Shown here one piece after another: positions 1 to 6,927 of a stretch of DNA of 38,861 nucleotides (positions are counted from its first letter, which is position 1; every line of letters begins with the position of its first letter). The stretch comes from an uncultured archaeon (GTDB taxonomy: Archaea > Nanobdellota > Nanobdellia > Pacearchaeales > GW2011-AR1). The position numbers were made by a program, and so were the translations under genes. The notes beneath the pieces are model-generated. The model was not told where the DNA came from, searched no databases, and saw only the letters and a program-made list of their open reading frames with translations. The stretch is taken from NCBI GenBank assembly GCA_937143345.1, contig CAKZRD010000020.1, forward strand, positions 1 through 38,861, written 5' to 3'.

Positions 1-307
1 GTGGGGAATTATCTTCGTTAAGTTGATATCTGTTTTGATTTGGTAAATTAATTTGTTGTTGGGATATTTGTAATGGGGCAAAATTAATATTTTTTCTCTT
101 TGGAATTAACAAATGAATTTCTTTTTTTGAATCATCTATAGATTCTGGAATATAACCTTTTTTTATAAAAAAGTCCTCACTTAACCTGGGAATCATTGAA
201 ATATCTAATGAATATTTTTTTGAAGTATTAAATTTTTCATAATGAACTTCTCTTATCAAATTAAAAACAATTGATTGAACTATTGGTGACTTGTGTGCAA
301 GATTCAT
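1..307 (-). CDS. hypothetical protein, C-terminus cut by window edge
   Basis: An open frame of 102 codons runs off the left edge with no stop. It begins MNLAHKSPIVQSIVFNLIRE and becomes Gln/Asn-rich toward the edge. The ATG at 305-307 overlaps the TGA of the upstream gene (ATGA), which supports the start and translational coupling in a two-gene operon. I recognise no domain, and no signal peptide or membrane segment is visible. Probably a lineage-specific DPANN protein. Confidence 0.6.
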   Translation of the reverse strand, partial: MNLAHKSPIVQSIVFNLIREVHYEKFNTSKKYSLDISMIPRLSEDFFIKKGYIPESIDDSKKEIHLLIPKRKNINFAPLQISQQQINLPNQNRYQLNEDNSP

Positions 308-648
308 ATTTCTTTAGTAGGTAGTGGTTTAGGAGCAATTTTTTCATTAAATTGTTGCTTCTCTTTTCTTCTTAAAACATCATCAATTAATAATAATCCT
401 TCTGCAATCGCTTTGTTTTGTTCTATCAAAAGATTAATTCTTTTTTCAATATCACTGCCACCATTAATTTTTTCTTTTTCTAAATAATTTTTTGCTGATA
501 ACTCTAAAACTTCTAATAATTTTGAGATATTATCAGCTAGCATCTCAAATTTTATAGAAAGATTTGTCATTGCTTTCTGAAGTCCGACGAAATTTTCTAT
601 AAGAAGAGATTCAATTTTTTCATAGTTTTTTTGTTTTTTTATAGGCAT
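304..648 (-). CDS. hypothetical coiled-coil protein
   Basis: A 114-aa, Lys/Glu-rich, mainly helical protein with no membrane segment. Residues 10-90 have a heptad-like pattern of Leu/Ile, suggesting a short coiled coil, and the last 20 residues are Pro/Lys-rich and probably flexible. It is the first gene of a pair with the partial gene to its left (4-nt overlap). A TATA-like element lies on the minus strand at about 668-678, close to the ATG, so the transcript probably has little or no leader. No family is recognised and the function is unknown. Confidence 0.6.
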   Translation of the reverse strand: MPIKKQKNYEKIESLLIENFVGLQKAMTNLSIKFEMLADNISKLLEVLELSAKNYLEKEKINGGSDIEKRINLLIEQNKAIAEGLLLIDDVLRRKEKQQFNEKIAPKPLPTKEI

Positions 649-710
649 AAATCAATATTGTTTTTAGGCTTTATAAAATTTGTCTTTTTTCATACGACGA
701 AAAAAAGAAA

Positions 711-720
711 GATTTAAATA
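711..720 (+). promoter_or_regulatory. TATA box of the 41-aa protein gene
   Basis: The sequence gatttaaata resembles an archaeal TATA box. It lies about 36-45 nt before the ATG at 756, leaving room for a short leader with a strong Shine-Dalgarno sequence (aaggaggt, 743-750). A leader with such a strong ribosome binding site is uncommon outside operons in this window. Confidence 0.55.
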
Positions 721-755
721 GTTCATTTTGTAAAGAATATAAAAGGAGGTAAAAA

Positions 756-881
756 ATGGGAAAAGTAATTTTAAAGAATGCTGTTCAAAGAAAACCTGGG
801 CATTTATACTATGTTGATGCAAAAGGAAATGTTTGCGAAGCAGTAATGGCTAGAGGTGGAAAAAAGAAAAAGAAAAAATAA
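756..881 (+). CDS. 41-aa basic small protein
   Basis: A short gene starting ATG at 756 and ending TAA at 879-881. The peptide starts MGKVILKNAVQRKPGHLYYV, continues through a G-N-V-C-E-A segment and ends in six lysines. A strong Shine-Dalgarno sequence (aaggaggt) lies 6 nt upstream and a TATA box further up. A strong hairpin follows the stop. I believe related small Lys-tailed proteins occur in DPANN genomes, but I cannot search. The N-terminal half looks like a small beta-rich fold and the basic tail suggests nucleic-acid or ribosome contact. Both points are inference. Confidence 0.7.
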   Translation: MGKVILKNAVQRKPGHLYYVDAKGNVCEAVMARGGKKKKKK

Positions 882-906
882 ATTTTAATTTATTTCATGT
901 TTTTTT

Positions 907-940
907 AATAAGCCTGTTCTTTAGGGAGGACAGGCTTATT
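907..940. terminator. strong hairpin between convergent genes
   Basis: An 11-bp perfect stem (aataagcctgt with acaggcttatt) extends by four further pairs, two of them G-U on the plus-strand RNA, to a 4-nt loop. It lies between the ends of the 41-aa protein gene and the convergent thpR gene. On the plus strand a T-run precedes it at 901-906. It could be a shared 3'-end structure or terminator, although archaeal termination relies mainly on T-tracts. Confidence 0.5.
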
Positions 941-949
941 CCAAATTTT

Positions 950-1471
950 TCACTCTAGAAAAAAATTTTCTAATCTTTTATAAAAAGCTCTTTCTTTTGT
1001 TAATATAGACATATTAAGAAAAAATTTATCTACAGAAAAATCTTTTCTTTCATAATTTATTTTTTTAAGACCTTCTAAAAAAGCACCTTTATTTTTTAAT
1101 GATTTAATTCTTGCAATAGTTAAATGTGACATAAATCTTTTTTCTTTTGGAAAAACTGAAGAAAGTTTTTCATCAATTTCTTTTTGTAATCCGTCACAAT
1201 TTTCTATTTTTATCCAAACAATTCTCACAAAATTTTCACTAAAAACACCCAAATCGCCAAGTTTTGCCTTAAATTTTTTAAAATTTATTTCTGAAAGTTT
1301 TTGTTTTGTTTCATCTAAATCTTTCTCTGTTATTTCCCCAAGAAATTTTAAGGTTAAATGAAAGTTTTCCTCTTCAATTTTTTTACCATTAAATTCTGGG
1401 AGATTTTTTTGTATTTCTTTTACTATTTTCTTTATCTCTTGTGGGATATCTATTGAAATAAAAATTCTCAT
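950..1471 (-). CDS. thpR: RNA 2',3'-cyclic phosphodiesterase (LigT family)
   Basis: This 173-aa protein has the usual length and layout of the 2H phosphoesterase (2'-5' RNA ligase-like) family. The two signature motifs are present: HLTL at residue 38 and HLTI at residue 116, which supply the two catalytic histidines. The family opens 2',3'-cyclic phosphate ends to 2'-phosphates; it is classically called 2'-5' RNA ligase because of reversible tRNA half-joining in vitro. The start MRIFISIDIP matches the family N-terminus. It is convergent with the 41-aa gene, and an intron-containing tRNA lies just upstream. A link to tRNA processing is attractive but unproven. Confidence 0.93.
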   Translation of the reverse strand: MRIFISIDIPQEIKKIVKEIQKNLPEFNGKKIEEENFHLTLKFLGEITEKDLDETKQKLSEINFKKFKAKLGDLGVFSENFVRIVWIKIENCDGLQKEIDEKLSSVFPKEKRFMSHLTIARIKSLKNKGAFLEGLKKINYERKDFSVDKFFLNMSILTKERAFYKRLENFFLE

Positions 1472-1562
1472 TAAAAAAAGAAGATTTTTTAATTAAAAAC
1501 ATTTCCTTTTTTATTGAAAATTATTCTAAATTATCAAATATATTTTTTAATTATTGAAGATA

Positions 1563-1713
1563 TCCCGCCACCCAGAATCGAACTGGGGTACCGCGGGTTC
1601 TGTTGAACAGCAGATTCATCGAAACTGCCCTTATCGCGCTTCATTCTTTTTCCAAAGGAAAGTTTGCGCTAGTTAATCTACAGCCGCGTGCTCTACCATT
1701 GAGCTATGGCGGG
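1563..1713 (-). tRNA. tRNA-Tyr (GTA) with intron
   Basis: The gene folds as a cloverleaf once an intron is removed. The acceptor CCCGCCA/TGGCGGG gives C1-G72, the identity pair of archaeal tyrosyl-tRNA, with discriminator A. The D arm is GCTC/GAGC, the anticodon stem CGCGG/CCGCG and the T arm CCCAG/CTGGG. The loop is C-T-G-T-A-G plus C38 after splicing, so the anticodon is GTA. The D loop is short (7 nt), giving a mature length of 71 nt before CCA. CCA is not encoded. Confidence 0.9.
1598..1677 (-). other. 80-nt intron in tRNA-Tyr at position 37/38
   Basis: The intron lies at the canonical site 3' of nucleotide 37. A bulge-helix-bulge forms: CTGT (loop 32-35) pairs with ACAG near the intron 3' end, flanked by 3-nt bulges AGA (cut after G37) and AAC (cut before C38). 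This is the substrate of archaeal tRNA splicing endonuclease. The interior contains a further stem (GCGC/GCGC enclosing TTTCC/GGAAA). At 80 nt it is longer than many archaeal tRNA introns. No convincing C/D box pair was found in it. Confidence 0.85.
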
Positions 1714-1747
1714 ATTTTTTTAAAAGGTGAAGTGTGTTTTTAAATTT

Positions 1748-1978
1748 TTATCTTTTCATTAAAACTATAACGAAACCAATTATTTTGTAGCTAAATTTTT
1801 CTCCAAAATTTTTTATTAATTCTTCTGCAATATTTCTTATATCTTCTTTATTCCTACAGCAGGATTTTAAAACAGATATTTTTATTCTTTTTGTATTCTT
1901 AAAAGAATTTTTTATTTGTTCTATAAAATTTTGACTAACTCCTCTTTTTCCAAGCTGAAATTTTTTTATTTTTTCCAT
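1748..1978 (-). CDS. CRM-domain (YhbY-like) RNA-binding protein
   Basis: A 76-aa protein matching the CRM/YhbY domain over its length. It has the LGKRGVS loop near residue 9, corresponding to the family GxxG RNA-binding loop, then F-I-E-Q-I, K-I-S-V-L-K and a final I-G-F-V-I-V-L-M-K-R resembling the usual G-x-x-x-V-L-Y-R ending. Bacterial YhbY associates with pre-50S particles, and archaeal members are single-domain proteins. A role in ribosome assembly or RNA folding is inferred from the family. A double Cys (residues 40-41) in the middle is unusual. It is divergent from the HPr-like gene, with 62 bp between starts. Confidence 0.8.
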   Translation of the reverse strand: MEKIKKFQLGKRGVSQNFIEQIKNSFKNTKRIKISVLKSCCRNKEDIRNIAEELIKNFGEKFSYKIIGFVIVLMKR

Positions 1979-2040
1979 AGATAAGTTTAAAAACCTTTCT
2001 TTTATCTTTTTTAAGCTTAAAAACTTTTTGTTTATTTAAA

Positions 2041-2388
2041 ATGAGTTATAAAGAAAATATCGACGAAGAAAAAAGAACAACTGAAAATGGAGAATTGGAA
2101 AAAAAAGTAGAAGAGGAGGATACTTCTTCTTTTACTCTAACCGTTAAAAATACTTTTGGGATCCACTTTAGATCTGCTACTCTAATAGTTAATTACTGCA
2201 GAAAATTTAATGAAATGATAATGGTGGGAAAAAACGGTAAAAGAGTTGATGCTAAAAGTATTCTTGGACTTTTGACTCTTGGGATAAAACAAGGAGAAAA
2301 TCTAACTTTTTATGTTCCGAGAAATCTTTATGAAAGAATCTATCCCGATCTAAAAGAATTATTCGATGCTAAATTTTACGAAGATTGA
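2041..2388 (+). CDS. HPr-like phosphocarrier-fold protein
   Basis: Residues about 30-115 match the HPr fold of the bacterial phosphotransferase system. The active-site stretch reads GIHFRSA (residues 40-46; usual GLHARPA), keeping the phosphorylatable His42 and Arg44 but with Ser in place of Pro. The regulatory-serine helix DAKSILGLLTL (70-80) is conserved, including Ser73, and the ending E-L-F-D-A-K-F is typical. A charged 30-residue N-terminal extension is atypical. No EI or EII gene is visible. A TATA-like element at about 2012-2024 implies leaderless transcription. The 3' end overlaps the convergent NFACT-R gene by 13 nt. The role is unknown: nitrogen-PTS-like signalling or a structural reuse of the fold. 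Confidence 0.8.
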   Translation: MSYKENIDEEKRTTENGELEKKVEEEDTSSFTLTVKNTFGIHFRSATLIVNYCRKFNEMIMVGKNGKRVDAKSILGLLTLGIKQGENLTFYVPRNLYERIYPDLKELFDAKFYED

Positions 2389-2762
2389 CTTTCTAAAAAT
2401 TTGTCTATTTCTTCTTTTTTAACTTTTATTTCTTTAAATTTTTTAACTCCAAAAGTTCCTTCCTTCATACTTTTTTCTTTGTAAATTTCTTTTCCTAAAA
2501 AATAATGGACTATCACATCTTTCTTGTTTTTTTTCCAATCTTTACTGAATGCAGCACAAAATATAGCTGTCTCTTTTATATCTTTTTTTGAAATTTTTTT
2601 GTAATTTTCTTTTATATTGCAAAAAGGACTTCCTGCTTCTTTAGTATGAAAGACCATTTCATCATTTAAAACCTGCTTAATTAGATCTTCATTGTTCTTA
2701 GCATTTTTTCCCCCAAGAACTAATTTTCCAGAAACTAAATTTAATTGTCTAAACTTAGCCAT
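2376..2762 (-). CDS. stand-alone NFACT-R domain (DUF814) protein
   Basis: This 128-aa protein corresponds to the NFACT-R (DUF814) domain alone. It shows the FHTKEAGSPFCNI motif at 38-50 (family F-H-x-K-x-x-x-G-S-P-x-V), the helix ETAIFCAAFSKDWK, a strand equivalent to V-x-V-Y-Y-V, and the later basic loop with E-G-T-F-G. In full-length NEMF/RqcH proteins this domain sits beside NFACT-N and HhH domains and is linked to ribosome-associated quality control. Here those domains are absent, as in archaeal single-domain versions. It is coupled to the upstream small gene by an 8-nt overlap. Confidence 0.85.
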   Translation of the reverse strand: MAKFRQLNLVSGKLVLGGKNAKNNEDLIKQVLNDEMVFHTKEAGSPFCNIKENYKKISKKDIKETAIFCAAFSKDWKKNKKDVIVHYFLGKEIYKEKSMKEGTFGVKKFKEIKVKKEEIDKFLESQSS

Positions 2763-2994
2763 TTATTTTTTCCCCTTCTAATTCTTTTCTCAAATCTTCT
2801 ATATTCTTTAGTTTAATCCCTTCTGATCTTTTTGGTTTTTCTGTAGGACTTAAAGATTCTGGCAAAAAATTTTTAGCAAATATTTGTACAATAAAACCTA
2901 TTGCTTGGTTTTTATTTTTCATTCCGTATTTTGCCTTTGCCATATTTATAATCCTGTTCTCTCTTTCTGAAAGTTTTATTATGTTTTGGACCAT
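2755..2994 (-). CDS. DUF2683-like small protein, possible ribbon-helix-helix
   Basis: A 79-aa protein whose first 45 residues read I-I-K-L-S-E-R-E-N-R-I-I-N-M-A-K-A-K-Y-G-M-K-N-K-N-Q, matching the DUF2683 pattern: a short strand, then a helix with K-A-K-Y-G and a second helix with Q-A-I. Such proteins look like small ribbon-helix-helix or antitoxin-like DNA binders. The C-terminal 30 residues are charged. It leads a two-gene unit with the NFACT-R gene (8-nt overlap) and is divergent from EF-1A. No toxin gene accompanies it, so it is not called an antitoxin. Confidence 0.6.
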   Translation of the reverse strand: MVQNIIKLSERENRIINMAKAKYGMKNKNQAIGFIVQIFAKNFLPESLSPTEKPKRSEGIKLKNIEDLRKELEGEKING

Positions 2995-3096
2995 TATATT
3001 AACCTAAAAGTTTTTAAACAAAATTAATATTTTTTCTTTTTTATTTTATAATATTTTATAATAATTTATTATATTCTTATTTAAAATAATAAACTT

Positions 3097-3159
3097 TTTA
3101 AAGCTTATCTTTTTATTTTTATAGTGCCTTTTGGCATAACTTTTAACTAAATTTTGAGG
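3097..3159 (+). promoter_or_regulatory. EF-1A promoter and leader
   Basis: A TATA-like tttaaagc at 3097-3104 would place the start of transcription near 3125-3130. The leader contains a small TGCC-TTTT-GGCA hairpin (3125-3136) and a Shine-Dalgarno gagg at 3156-3159, four nt before the ATG. Confidence 0.5.
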
Positions 3160-3163
3160 AAAA

Positions 3164-4447
3164 ATGGCAAAACAAAAACCAATTATTAATGTAGTGTTCG
3201 TAGGACATGTTGATGCAGGGAAGTCTACAACAATTGGACAACTTTTCTATCAGTCAGGAATTCTTTCCGAAACTGAATTAGCTAAGCTAAGAGAAGAAGC
3301 TGCTAAGCATGGAAAGCAAGGTTTCGAGTTTGCTTATTTTATGGACACCATTAAAGAAGAAAGAGAAAGAGGGGTTACAATAGATCTTAACTACAAAAAG
3401 ATTCAAACTCAAAATTATGAAGTTACTATTATTGATGCTCCAGGACACAGGGATTTTGTCAAAAATATGATTACTGGAACATCTCAAGCAGATGCTGCTT
3501 TCTTAGTAATTTCTGCTCCTCATGGTGTTCAAGAGCAAACAAAAGAACACTTGTGGTTAATGAGAACAATGGGTGTAAAACACATAGCTATAATAATCAA
3601 CAAGATGGACATGGTTAATTATGATGAGAAAAAGTATAACGAAGTAAAGAAAGACGTTGGAGAAATGTTGAAAAAAGTTGGAATAAATCCAGAAACTACT
3701 GTTTTTATAGCTTCATCTGGATTAAAAGGAGATAATGTAGCAAAGAAATCAGATAAAATGCCTTGGTACAAAGGTCCAACTGTTCTAGAACAAATAGATA
3801 AATTTCCAACACCAGAAAAACCTACAAATCTTCCTTTAAGAATGCCTATACAGGATGTTTATGAAATTACTGGAATAGGAACTGTTCCTGTTGGAAAAAT
3901 TGTTTCAGGTATAATGAAACCTGGACAAAAAATAATGATTCTACCTGGAAGAACTGGGAAGGGTATTTTAGGGGAAGTTAAAACTATTGAAGCACATCAC
4001 GAACAATTACCACAAGGAGAAGCAGGAGATAATGTTGGTGTCAACATAAGAGGAATAGGGAAGAAAGATATTGCGAGGGGAGATGTCATTTGTGATGCAT
4101 CTAGTCCTGCAAAAATAGTTGAAGATTTTACAGCAACAATAACAGTTATAAATCATCCAACTGTTATAGCAAAAGGATATACTCCTGTTTTCCATGTACA
4201 CACAGCCCAAGTTCCATGTCAATTTATAGAACTTGTGTCAAAGATTGATCCACGAACAGGACAACCTATACAGCAAAATCCTGATTTTTTAAAGAACGGA
4301 GATGTAGCTGTAGTAAAAATCAAGCCAGTAGGAAATCTTGTATTAGAAACAGCAGATGTTAATCCTTACATGGCAAGATTTGCAATTAGAGATGCAGGTG
4401 CTACAGTTGCAGCAGGAATTTGCAAAACAATAACTGAGAAGAAATAG
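3164..4447 (+). CDS. tuf: translation elongation factor EF-1A
   Basis: This 427-aa GTPase delivers aminoacyl-tRNA to the ribosome. G1 is GHVDAGKST (14-22), the switch 2/G3 motif is DAPGH (91-95), and G4 is NKMD (146-149). The two C-terminal beta-barrel domains follow, with the A-R-F-A-I-R-D ending typical of aEF-1A/eEF1A. The length fits archaeal orthologues. It is a single-gene unit with its own TATA box and Shine-Dalgarno sequence, and is not next to uS10, the usual archaeal partner. T-rich sequence follows the stop and probably ends transcription. Confidence 0.97.
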   Translation: MAKQKPIINVVFVGHVDAGKSTTIGQLFYQSGILSETELAKLREEAAKHGKQGFEFAYFMDTIKEERERGVTIDLNYKKIQTQNYEVTIIDAPGHRDFVKNMITGTSQADAAFLVISAPHGVQEQTKEHLWLMRTMGVKHIAIIINKMDMVNYDEKKYNEVKKDVGEMLKKVGINPETTVFIASSGLKGDNVAKKSDKMPWYKGPTVLEQIDKFPTPEKPTNLPLRMPIQDVYEITGIGTVPVGKIVSGIMKPGQKIMILPGRTGKGILGEVKTIEAHHEQLPQGEAGDNVGVNIRGIGKKDIARGDVICDASSPAKIVEDFTATITVINHPTVIAKGYTPVFHVHTAQVPCQFIELVSKIDPRTGQPIQQNPDFLKNGDVAVVKIKPVGNLVLETADVNPYMARFAIRDAGATVAAGICKTITEKK

Positions 4448-4492
4448 TTTCTTCTCTTTTTTCTTTCTTTATTTTTTAATTCTTTTTTTAAT
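4448..4492 (+). terminator. T-rich terminator after EF-1A
   Basis: Several T-tracts separated by C residues follow the stop codon without a strong hairpin. This is the usual form of archaeal intrinsic terminators. Confidence 0.5.
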
Positions 4493-4707
4493 TTATTGTT
4501 AAGTTTTTAGATGCCAAAAATAGATATAAATCCTACTTTGACAAAGTTCTTCTGACCTTAGAATGGAACGAAAGATTTTTGGAACAGCTCACAAAACCGA
4601 ATTTTGTATAGACAAACAAGATAAGAACTATTTAATCTAGGGTATATTCTTAGAATACTTAAGGAATTTGATTTTTATACAAAGACTTTGTGGGCAGAAA
4701 TAAAATT

Positions 4708-5280
4708 TTAAGATTTAATATCAAATTTTTCATATTCAATTTTTACTGGTTTGCCATTATGTAATAATTGTATTAATCTAGCTCTTCCTGAATTAGTAAT
4801 AGCCACTTCAGCTGTAATATTTGTTGTTGGTAGATTCGCATTTCTTTCAAAGAAAAATTGTTCTATACCATATTCAACAACTATTATATTATTTTCATAA
4901 ACATCGATAATTTTTCCTTTTTTATAAACTATCATATTATTTTCATAAACATCGATAATTTTTCCTTTTATGAAGTCACCTTTATCTGGTTTTGATTTTG
5001 AAACATTTTCTTTTCTCCAAATTCCTTGCTCATCTTTTTTTAATGAAACAAAAACAGAATCTCCTTTACTGAATTTTTCTTTAACCCCGCTTATTATCGA
5101 AATTTCATAATTGATCGCCATGTATTGACCTCTAAAAGGATCAAAGGAATCTACAGAGTTAGTAGCAAGAACTATTTTTTTTCCTACTATAAAAGGCCAG
5201 TGATTATATAAGATAAAAGATAGGATAACAACAGATACTAAACATATAACAACTATTAACGCAATATTTTGCTTCTTCAT
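4708..5280 (-). CDS. GDYXXLXY-like membrane-anchored protein
   Basis: A 190-aa protein with an N-terminal membrane segment (residues 7-28) followed by an outside domain. DPFRGQYMAINYEI (47-60) matches the GDYXXLXY signature, and the later V-A-I-T-N-S-G-R-A-R-L-I-Q-L-L with N-G-K-P-V is the second conserved block of that family. It overlaps the start of the DUF2157 gene by 4 nt; GDYXXLXY and DUF2157 genes are commonly neighbours in bacteria. Residues about 102-134 hold a 16-residue tandem duplication (KIIDVYENN twice), which is not part of the family core. Function unknown. Confidence 0.75.
   Translation of the reverse strand: MKKQNIALIVVICLVSVVILSFILYNHWPFIVGKKIVLATNSVDSFDPFRGQYMAINYEISIISGVKEKFSKGDSVFVSLKKDEQGIWRKENVSKSKPDKGDFIKGKIIDVYENNMIVYKKGKIIDVYENNIIVVEYGIEQFFFERNANLPTTNITAEVAITNSGRARLIQLLHNGKPVKIEYEKFDIKS
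4881..4976. repeat. 48-bp tandem duplication inside the GDYXXLXY-like gene
   Basis: Two 48-bp units are nearly identical over most of their length; for example attttcataaacatcgata begins at both 4891 and 4939. The period is an exact multiple of three, so the frame is kept and a beta-strand-like 16-residue unit is duplicated. The low divergence points to a recent event. Confidence 0.85.
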
Positions 5281-6851
5281 CTTATTAAACTTTCCTGATG
5301 TTTAGTTTTTTCTAAAATTTTTTTTCTCCATTTAGGGATTAGCAATGCTCCAACTATAAGCATTATACCGCCTAATATTGCTAACACACTAAATGTAAAA
5401 TATCCTCTAAAATCTCTCCAAAATCCAATATACCTAGTTATAATCTCTAAAACAAATGTGAATAAGGCAAGATTGATTATTTTTGTTGAGCCAACTTGTT
5501 GTCCATACCATAAGATTAAAATAATAAATCCAATAAAAACAAAGTTATTTATTATCCATAATAACCATAGGATTGTCGGTAATCCTCTAGACACGTTCCA
5601 ACCCCAAAAAGAATAGGGTTGCCATTTACATAAAGAGTTTTTAACACAATTATCTTTTTGATTTGTGTTCTTAATGCATGTCTTATAAATATCTTCTCGT
5701 TTGTTTATATTTAATTCTTCATTACATTGACCATTTTGCCACTTACATTTAAGTTTATTTGTAACAGAATTACACTCTTTTTCTGTTTTATAATTGTAAC
5801 AGCTGGCATATTCACATCTACCATAAGGATCAAATGCATCGGTTTTCCATTCGCAATTTAAATAATCTTGTAAGGAGATACATTCTGTTAAATTTAAACC
5901 ATAACACTCTTTTGGATAACAAGTACCCATCAAACCTGCGCCTGCTTTTGTTGAGAGTATCAAAATAAATAATACTGCTAAAATAATTATAAATCCGAAA
6001 ATTTCTTTAAGAAATATAGAACTCTTTCTTATGGCAAAAAGTGATCCGATAATAAAAACAAAAAAGCAGATTATTATGAATATCACTAAAAATGTTGAAA
6101 ATGCTTTTATTTTAAATGAATATTGGCTTATTAGAGGTAAGAATGATTGGAAACTCAATAAATAAAATATTGCTAAGAAATAAAAAACTGTCCAAAATCT
6201 ATATATGTTTGCGAACTTATGCTCTAAAGAATTATGTAATATGTTTAGTCCAAATAATAACACTCCAGAACTTAAGAAAATTAAAATAAGATCAAAAATT
6301 ATTGCTCCTCCTAAAGAATAGCCAAATCTGGAAATTGAAGAATAATATTGCAATATGACCCAAGGGAAAAAAATAATCATTGAAACAACCAAGTTTTCTG
6401 GTGAATCAAGTAAATAAGCAGTAATAATTATCACTACCAAAGCTAAAAATAAGAGCCAAGCATAATGTTGTTTTGATGTGGCTAAGTGATATATTTGAGA
6501 AATTAAAAATAAGCTTAGAATAAATAACAATGCACCTAAAGTAATTAATGATCTTCCAACCCCTTCATGATTCTTTTGTCTTAATATACCTCCAGAAACA
6601 AAAGCTCCAAGAGTAGAGCCAACAAGAATTAAAACTTTAATTGGATTAGGTATTTGACGCCAGGTCTTTGCAATTAACCAGGCGAATCCAATAAAAATTA
6701 AAACTACTCCAATTATAGAAATAATAGAAATAAACTTATTTGATTTTTCTTCTGAATACTCTTTATTAGAATCTACAAGCATCTTTTTTGCTTGTGTTTT
6801 TGTTATAGTTCCATCTATTAGCCATTTTTGAATCAATTTTTTATCAACCAT
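5277..6851 (-). CDS. DUF2157 membrane protein with cysteine-rich insertion
   Basis: A 524-aa polytopic protein. Residues 1-35 are a cytoplasmic helical region (W-L-I-D-G-T-I-T-K-T-Q-A) and residues 40-100 match DUF2157 (G-V-V-L-I-F-I-G-F-A-W-L-I-A then I-P). About ten to twelve membrane segments follow in total. Between segments, residues 311-408 form an outside region with 12 cysteines and three spaced C-x-W units (LNCEW, LKCKW, SLCKW), suggesting small disulphide-bonded repeats. I do not know this insertion from ordinary DUF2157 proteins. It is transcribed just before the GDYXXLXY-like gene (ATGA overlap). Function unknown. Confidence 0.7.
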   Translation of the reverse strand: MVDKKLIQKWLIDGTITKTQAKKMLVDSNKEYSEEKSNKFISIISIIGVVLIFIGFAWLIAKTWRQIPNPIKVLILVGSTLGAFVSGGILRQKNHEGVGRSLITLGALLFILSLFLISQIYHLATSKQHYAWLLFLALVVIIITAYLLDSPENLVVSMIIFFPWVILQYYSSISRFGYSLGGAIIFDLILIFLSSGVLLFGLNILHNSLEHKFANIYRFWTVFYFLAIFYLLSFQSFLPLISQYSFKIKAFSTFLVIFIIICFFVFIIGSLFAIRKSSIFLKEIFGFIIILAVLFILILSTKAGAGLMGTCYPKECYGLNLTECISLQDYLNCEWKTDAFDPYGRCEYASCYNYKTEKECNSVTNKLKCKWQNGQCNEELNINKREDIYKTCIKNTNQKDNCVKNSLCKWQPYSFWGWNVSRGLPTILWLLWIINNFVFIGFIILILWYGQQVGSTKIINLALFTFVLEIITRYIGFWRDFRGYFTFSVLAILGGIMLIVGALLIPKWRKKILEKTKHQESLIR

Positions 6852-6927
6852 ATTATTTTAATATAGATAATTAGATTTATAAATATTTTTTTGGGTGTGC
6901 TTTTCTCTTTTTCTAAAATAAATTAAT

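Noticed and set aside
4563-4640. Possible 25-aa ORF after EF-1A
   Set aside because: There is no ribosome binding site, no clear promoter and no recognisable sequence. The 260-bp gap looks like ordinary intergenic DNA.
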